Program-made: the position numbers and the translations under genes | DNA from: Syntrophomonas sp. UBA5432 | Lineage (GTDB): Bacteria; Bacillota; Syntrophomonadia; Syntrophomonadales; Syntrophomonadaceae | NCBI GenBank assembly: GCA_002424365.1 | Contig: DIRQ01000124.1 | Location: 391-7,867, forward strand | Direction of reading: 5' to 3' | Length of the DNA: 7,477 bases | Shown: in pieces, positions 3,769 through 7,477 of the stretch | Position numbering within the stretch: the first letter of the stretch is position 1 | Layout: every line of letters begins with the position of its first letter | Notes under the pieces: generated by a model | What the model saw: only the letters and a program-made list of their open reading frames with translations | What the model was told of the DNA's origin: nothing | The model's database searches: none

Positions 3769-5529
3769 TCATCCCAATATGCTAAACCCCGGAACTTTCA
3801 TATCATGTTTTTCTAATATATCTAAAAGACGTCGATTGGTCGGGGAAATAATAACTTTGATATCCCGAGCTTTACTAGTCAGGCTGTTTAGCTTATTAAT
3901 GAATTTTACCGTCGTTTTCTCGGAGGCAAAATAGACCTCCTCTAAATTAATGGTAATATTCTGGTATAAACGAGGAATTTGACCAGAAAGGGTTTTAAAG
4001 GTTTCAGCCAGAGAGAAATCATTCAAAAACCCTTTTAATTTCACTACAAAGCGTCCGTGTTCCTCCGAAACTTCTATTTCCATGAGTTTCTCACTGCAGA
4101 GATATTTTAATTTACGCAGTCTAAATCTCTCAATGTTTTTGGAAATTCGGGTTTGCCAGGAAGCTTGCGGAGAAGATTGAGCTAACGCCTGAAGAAACCG
4201 ATAATACCAGCGGTTTTCCCTTTCCCACTTGCGTACCATCCAAAAGCCCAGAGCCCGGAAAGCTACGGAACGAATGCCGGTAGTAAATAGGTTGTTAAAA
4301 ACATATGATAACGAATAAAATTTTTTAAAGGCCTGGATGGTGGCTTTTTGCAAGTCATAAGGTGATATCTGCTCAGGCTTAAATACGACATGGTGTGCAT
4401 CATAGAGATTCCAATCCCGGGTCAAGAGTCTGCCCTGCTCCTCCAGGTCAAAAAATGTTTTTGTCCCTGGTAAAGGAGTAAGGATGAGAAACTGCACTGT
4501 ATCGATACGATTTTTCAAGGCAAAATCCAAGGTATCCTCTATGGTCTGCAGGCTGTCCTCATCAGCCCCGAACACAAACATACCATGAACCATGATACCT
4601 AACTGGTGAAAGCGCTCTATACAGTAAATAATGTCCTCCACTTCCTGTTTCTTATTATAGCTCTTCAGGGTTTCTGGATTAACCGACTCCATACCCACGA
4701 AAACCATACGGCAGTTGCTATCATACATGAGTTGAAGTAATTCTTCATCGCGGGCAGCATCAGTTCTAACCTGGGTACACCACCAGGAAGGCTTGATATC
4801 CTGCTCTATCATTTCGCGGAGCAGTTCTTTGGTTCGGCGGGGATTGGCGGTAAAATTATCATCTACAAAAAATACCTGCTTACCCCGGTATTGTTCAAGT
4901 TCCTCCAGTAAGGCCTCAGTTTCCCGGCAACGGTATTTACGACCAAACATCTGGGTAACACTGCAAAAAGTACAATCAAAAGGACATCCCCGAGAGGTCA
5001 TTACCGGGTAGGTGGACATTTTCAGCCCTGAAAAAAGGCTCAAATCGGGGAAGGGTACCCGGTTCATATCTACCCAATCGGCAGCAGGGTTATGTACGAT
5101 AGTATCTTCCCGGCGAAAAGAAACTCCAGGAATAGCTACCGGCAATTCTCCCTTTTCAATACAGGTCACTAATGGAAGAAAGGTCAGGTCAGCCTCACCC
5201 CGGCAAATATAATCACAGTGTTCCAAGGCTTCTTCCGCCATAAATGTTACATGGGCACCACCCATTATAACTGGTTTACCCTGGTCACGGGCAAAATCAG
5301 CCAGGTGATAGGCTTCGACAACCGTTGAAGTAGTAGTAGATATGCAGATTAAATCGGCCGTGGTAATCTCGGACAACCGTATATCGCGGCGGGAACCCAT
5401 TATCAAACGCACCTGGTGACCGGCCTGCTGCAATAGCGTCCCCAGAATAGGCAGCCCCAAACGAGGCATGTTGACACTGCTATAAACATGTCTTCCCGGT
5501 GATTTAGGTTCAATTAGAGTTATCTTCAT
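3769..5529 (-). CDS. B12-binding-type radical SAM protein with C-terminal STAS-like domain
   Basis: A 586-residue cytoplasmic enzyme. Residues 1-145 form a Rossmann-type cobalamin-binding domain (GLPILGTLLQQAGHQV, VIMGGAHVTF at 87-96) without the DxHxxG motif, so any B12 would bind without a protein His ligand, or not at all. The radical SAM core (about 170-400) has the [4Fe-4S] ligands Cys182, 186 and 189 in RGCPFDCTFCS, followed by FFVDDNF, GMES and TPLPGT. This is the layout of BchE/P-methylase-type class B radical SAM enzymes. Residues about 480-580 are an additional domain: VVKLKGFL, ITINLEEVYFASEKTTVKF and DIKVIISPTNRRLLDILEKH resemble the strand-helix order of STAS domains. That part is inference from pattern. 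ATG at 5529 follows AGGAGG by about 9 bases. It is divergent from the DUF1836 gene. Reaction and substrate unknown. Confidence 0.9.
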   Translation of the reverse strand: MKITLIEPKSPGRHVYSSVNMPRLGLPILGTLLQQAGHQVRLIMGSRRDIRLSEITTADLICISTTTSTVVEAYHLADFARDQGKPVIMGGAHVTFMAEEALEHCDYICRGEADLTFLPLVTCIEKGELPVAIPGVSFRREDTIVHNPAADWVDMNRVPFPDLSLFSGLKMSTYPVMTSRGCPFDCTFCSVTQMFGRKYRCRETEALLEELEQYRGKQVFFVDDNFTANPRRTKELLREMIEQDIKPSWWCTQVRTDAARDEELLQLMYDSNCRMVFVGMESVNPETLKSYNKKQEVEDIIYCIERFHQLGIMVHGMFVFGADEDSLQTIEDTLDFALKNRIDTVQFLILTPLPGTKTFFDLEEQGRLLTRDWNLYDAHHVVFKPEQISPYDLQKATIQAFKKFYSLSYVFNNLFTTGIRSVAFRALGFWMVRKWERENRWYYRFLQALAQSSPQASWQTRISKNIERFRLRKLKYLCSEKLMEIEVSEEHGRFVVKLKGFLNDFSLAETFKTLSGQIPRLYQNITINLEEVYFASEKTTVKFINKLNSLTSKARDIKVIISPTNRRLLDILEKHDMKVPGFSILG

Positions 5530-5565
5530 TTTTTGCGCCTCCTATTGTAGTTTTGTTTAACAGGG

Positions 5566-5618
5566 TATGTAGTTCTCGTTACTATGTTGTGTATATTCAT
5601 ATACTATATTATGTAGTT
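5566..5618. promoter_or_regulatory. Repeats in the divergent radical SAM/DUF1836 intergenic region
   Basis: The 9-mer TATGTAGTT occurs twice in direct orientation (5566-5574 and 5610-5618), 44 bp apart, about four helical turns. Between them lies a perfect dyad GTATAT-TC-ATATAC (5591-5604). This placement between two divergent genes, one a DNA-binding protein, suggests regulator sites with possible looping. A minus-strand promoter for the radical SAM gene probably lies here, but I find only weak matches such as TTGCAA-N17-TAGTAT. Confidence 0.35.
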
Positions 5619-5623
5619 AGCAA

Positions 5624-5652
5624 TTGCAATAATTTTTTATTTCTGTTTTAAT
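5624..5652 (+). promoter_or_regulatory. Probable promoter of the DUF1836 gene
   Basis: TTGCAA (5624-5629) and TTTAAT (5647-5652) are 17 bases apart, 36 bases before the TTG start at 5688. The match is moderate, but the region is AT-rich and well placed. Confidence 0.45.
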
Positions 5653-5672
5653 TATAGATAAATTCGGATGAT

Positions 5673-5680
5673 AAGGAGGT
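5673..5680 (+). promoter_or_regulatory. Ribosome binding site fixing a TTG start
   Basis: AAGGAGGT, a full match to the anti-Shine-Dalgarno, lies 7 bases before TTG at 5688 and decides that start. AGGT (5677-5680) can pair with ACCT (5684-5687), a very small hairpin that might weakly mask the site. Confidence 0.8.
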
Positions 5681-5687
5681 ATCACCT

Positions 5688-6314
5688 TTGCGAAAGGAAG
5701 AACTTTACCCGCTTATTGATGAAATACTCCCTCACCAGCCAGTTCTGGCAACCGACATACCTGATATTGATCTGTATGTTGACCAGGTAACCGGTTTTAT
5801 CGAAAAAAAGCTGGCCCAGCAAAAACGCCATCCCAAGGATAAATTGCTTACCAAAACTATGATTAACAATTATGCTAAAGCCGGTATACTTATCCCCCCC
5901 AGGCAGAAAAAATATTCCCGTCAGCATATAGAAACCCTGCTGATGCTTTATAACGCCAAACAAATCTTATCCATTAATGACATTTCTTTGCTATTTAGTA
6001 TTCTCCAAAAACCCGGGGATAAACATGGTGAAACCGAAGAAAATAGTGCTGATCATTTGATCGATTTGGTCTATTCCCTGGTGCAGGAAATAAACAATGA
6101 CCAGGCGGAGCAATTGCAAGAAATCTGTGAAGAGAAGGTCGATTTGATACAGGAAAAGACTAAAAATGTGGAGGGGGAAACCGGTGAGTTAATAGAATGG
6201 TTCCTGCTGGCAATGTACCTGGTTGCCCAGGCAGCCATACAAAAGCGTCTGGCCGAAGCCATTATTGACCGGTATTTTAAGCCTAACGTACCCCAGAAGG
6301 GGAAATCCAATTAA
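5688..6314 (+). CDS. DUF1836-family putative DNA-binding regulator
   Basis: A 208-residue protein with TTG start. The N-terminal half matches the DUF1836 family of Firmicutes: DIPDIDLYVDQVTGFIEKKL (23-42), then LTKTMINNYAKAGILIPP with KKYSRQHI (54-81), which looks like a MerR-like winged helix-turn-helix. The region KQILSINDISLLFSIL (91-106) continues the family pattern. The C-terminal part is a long charged helix and a hydrophobic amphipathic helix (WFLLAMYLVAQAAIQKRLAE, about 170-190) that may serve in dimerisation. Ligand and targets are unknown. Divergence from the radical SAM gene, with repeats in between, suggests it could regulate that gene and itself. A run of seven Cs (5894-5900) encodes part of ILIPPR. 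Confidence 0.85.
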   Translation: MRKEELYPLIDEILPHQPVLATDIPDIDLYVDQVTGFIEKKLAQQKRHPKDKLLTKTMINNYAKAGILIPPRQKKYSRQHIETLLMLYNAKQILSINDISLLFSILQKPGDKHGETEENSADHLIDLVYSLVQEINNDQAEQLQEICEEKVDLIQEKTKNVEGETGELIEWFLLAMYLVAQAAIQKRLAEAIIDRYFKPNVPQKGKSN

Positions 6315-6378
6315 CCTCCCATGGCTATTTATATGTCCAGCTTTGTTTTAACCGGATGTGTTTACCCGCAGGGCATTT

Positions 6379-7473
6379 TTAATTCACTATTCCGCCAGAC
6401 AGTTCCGCTACTGAAGTCTGTTTAAATAACTCGACCCTAGGTTCCATTCTTAATTTGCGACATAAGCTAGTTCGATTAGATACTCCCACCTTTTTAAAAA
6501 TATTTTGAAGGTGGGTTTTTACTGTAGATATACTAATAAACAGCTCATTAGCCACATCTTTGTTGCTATACCCCTTCATCACTAGTTCGACAATTTCTAA
6601 TTCTCGTTCGCTTAAGTTGCATGGATTAGCATCATAGTGTATGCTGTTTTTCAACAGGACGTTCTGTGGAACCAAATACAATGTGTATAAAGTAATATCC
6701 TTAACGTGCCCAGGTACAATATGGAAAAGCATTTGACCCAAATTCTCAGTAAAGAACGTTTTTACCATACCTGACCGCCAAGAAGCGAAGTTACCAGTTA
6801 ATATTCTACCAAGATACTCTTTCATCTCAGTATTAGGGGCCACTTCCAGAAATATATCCTGAGCCACTTGGTTACTGTAAAGTATATCAAAGAATTCATC
6901 AAAAAATACAACGCCAATTGGCAGTTGACTGAACGATGTCTCCAATATTAGTTTTTGATACTTAGTGTTATCTAAAAGCTGTTTGGCGGAAAATGTACTG
7001 GAAATATGCTTAGAAACTACCTCCAATCTTTTAATCTCTTTCGCGTTAGGGGTATAGCCCTCCCGCATTCCCAGTCCAATACCCCCAATTAAGTTGTTGT
7101 TCTTTTTTAGGTAGATTACTGCTCCGTGATAATAATTATATTGGCGCATAAGTTCGCGGTAATAAACGGTGTTTTCGTAGTCATCCAGGGGGATAACATC
7201 TTCTGTAGTTAAAACATCCTTACAGGTTATGCGACTTTTCACTTTATGTGGATTCAGTACATCTTCTTGGTAGAACCAATTAAGGTAAGCGTCCATAAAG
7301 TCATCTTCAACATTAAAATATACTGGATCGGTAAAGTTACCAAAATCATCAATTTGCCAAAATATAGAATGTTTACATCCAAAGACACGTTCCAAAGATT
7401 CTAAAACATGAAGTCGATAATTAGATGTTTCCGTTAAAAGTGAATTGAGGAATTCAACTGTTTTTGATTTCAT
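6379..7473 (-). CDS. LuxR-type transcriptional regulator with GAF-like and PAS-like sensory regions
   Basis: Residues 287-337 are a clear LuxR/GerE HTH: LSERELEIVELVMKGYSNKDVA, then ISISTVKTHLQNIFKKVGVS. Ahead of it, residues 1-165 look like a GAF-type sensor (FWQIDDFGNFTDPVYF near 38-53, AVIYLKKNNNLIGGIGLGMR at 118-137), joined by a helix to a PAS-like segment (LPIGVVFFDEFFDILYSNQVA, 184-204). The protein therefore probably senses a small molecule or redox signal in the cytoplasm and regulates transcription; there is no membrane segment and no receiver domain. ATG at 7473 has only four bases of window upstream, so no ribosome site can be seen and the frame is still open; the true start could lie outside. 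It is convergent with the DUF1836 gene, 64 bp apart, and no strong terminator is visible between them. Confidence 0.85.
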   Translation of the reverse strand: MKSKTVEFLNSLLTETSNYRLHVLESLERVFGCKHSIFWQIDDFGNFTDPVYFNVEDDFMDAYLNWFYQEDVLNPHKVKSRITCKDVLTTEDVIPLDDYENTVYYRELMRQYNYYHGAVIYLKKNNNLIGGIGLGMREGYTPNAKEIKRLEVVSKHISSTFSAKQLLDNTKYQKLILETSFSQLPIGVVFFDEFFDILYSNQVAQDIFLEVAPNTEMKEYLGRILTGNFASWRSGMVKTFFTENLGQMLFHIVPGHVKDITLYTLYLVPQNVLLKNSIHYDANPCNLSERELEIVELVMKGYSNKDVANELFISISTVKTHLQNIFKKVGVSNRTSLCRKLRMEPRVELFKQTSVAELSGGIVN

Positions 7474-7477
7474 TGTG

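Noticed and set aside
4793..5212. Plus-strand open frames inside the radical SAM gene
   Set aside because: Antisense to the conserved radical SAM core; no ribosome sites and no recognisable protein features.
5682..6310. Minus-strand frames opposite the DUF1836 gene
   Set aside because: The plus strand has a perfect ribosome site and DUF1836 motifs; the antisense translations look random.
6315..6378. Terminator between the convergent DUF1836 and LuxR genes
   Set aside because: ACCCGCAGGGCATTTTT offers only a 3-bp stem before the T run, too weak to call.

Overview
The window looks like chromosomal DNA from an anaerobic, endospore-forming Gram-positive bacterium, most like the Desulfotomaculum/Pelotomaculum-type Firmicutes. 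This rests on a Spo0E-family phosphatase gene, a DUF1836 regulator, a DUF2294 (MpsC-like) protein, strong AGGAGG-type ribosome sites, frequent non-ATG starts and moderate to low G+C. No taxonomic search could be run, so this is inference. No rRNA, tRNA, CRISPR array or transposase was seen.

Left part (1-1710). On the minus strand, a metallophosphoesterase gene runs off the left edge. Upstream of it is a 103-codon cysteine-containing stretch in the same reading frame with no ordinary start codon near its beginning. A single TAG separates that stretch from an XRE-type helix-turn-helix regulator that probably starts at CTG. Divergently, on the plus strand, lie a second, 71-residue HTH protein and a Spo0E-like aspartyl-phosphate phosphatase, closed by a clear terminator. 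The two HTH genes face each other across about 170 bp holding two good sigma-A promoters and repeated TTGTC/GACAA elements, the layout of a regulator switch.

Middle (1784-3724), all minus strand. A consensus promoter (TTGACA-N16-TATAAT) drives what appears to be a tightly packed operon. First comes a small hydrophobic leader ORF with a TTG start and an internal TAA. Then come a DUF2294/MpsC-like protein probably starting at AUU, a previously easy-to-miss 57-codon ORF, and a zinc-dependent medium-chain alcohol dehydrogenase. The small ORF overlaps the dehydrogenase by 8 bp. A perfect AT-rich inverted repeat ends the unit.

Right part (3769-7473). A minus-strand B12-binding-type radical SAM enzyme carries an unusual C-terminal domain that reads like a STAS domain. 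It is divergent from a plus-strand DUF1836 regulator, with direct and inverted repeats between them. A convergent LuxR-type regulator with GAF-like and PAS-like sensory regions closes the window, its 5' end at the very edge.

The window is rich in regulators (two XRE-like, one DUF1836, one LuxR, one Spo0E). The enzymes (dehydrogenase, radical SAM, phosphoesterase) have no assignable substrate. Nothing in the sequence proves the genes form one pathway. The best candidates for something undescribed are the DUF2294/small-ORF/dehydrogenase operon, the radical SAM-STAS fusion, and the TAG-interrupted XRE-cysteine-phosphoesterase frame.
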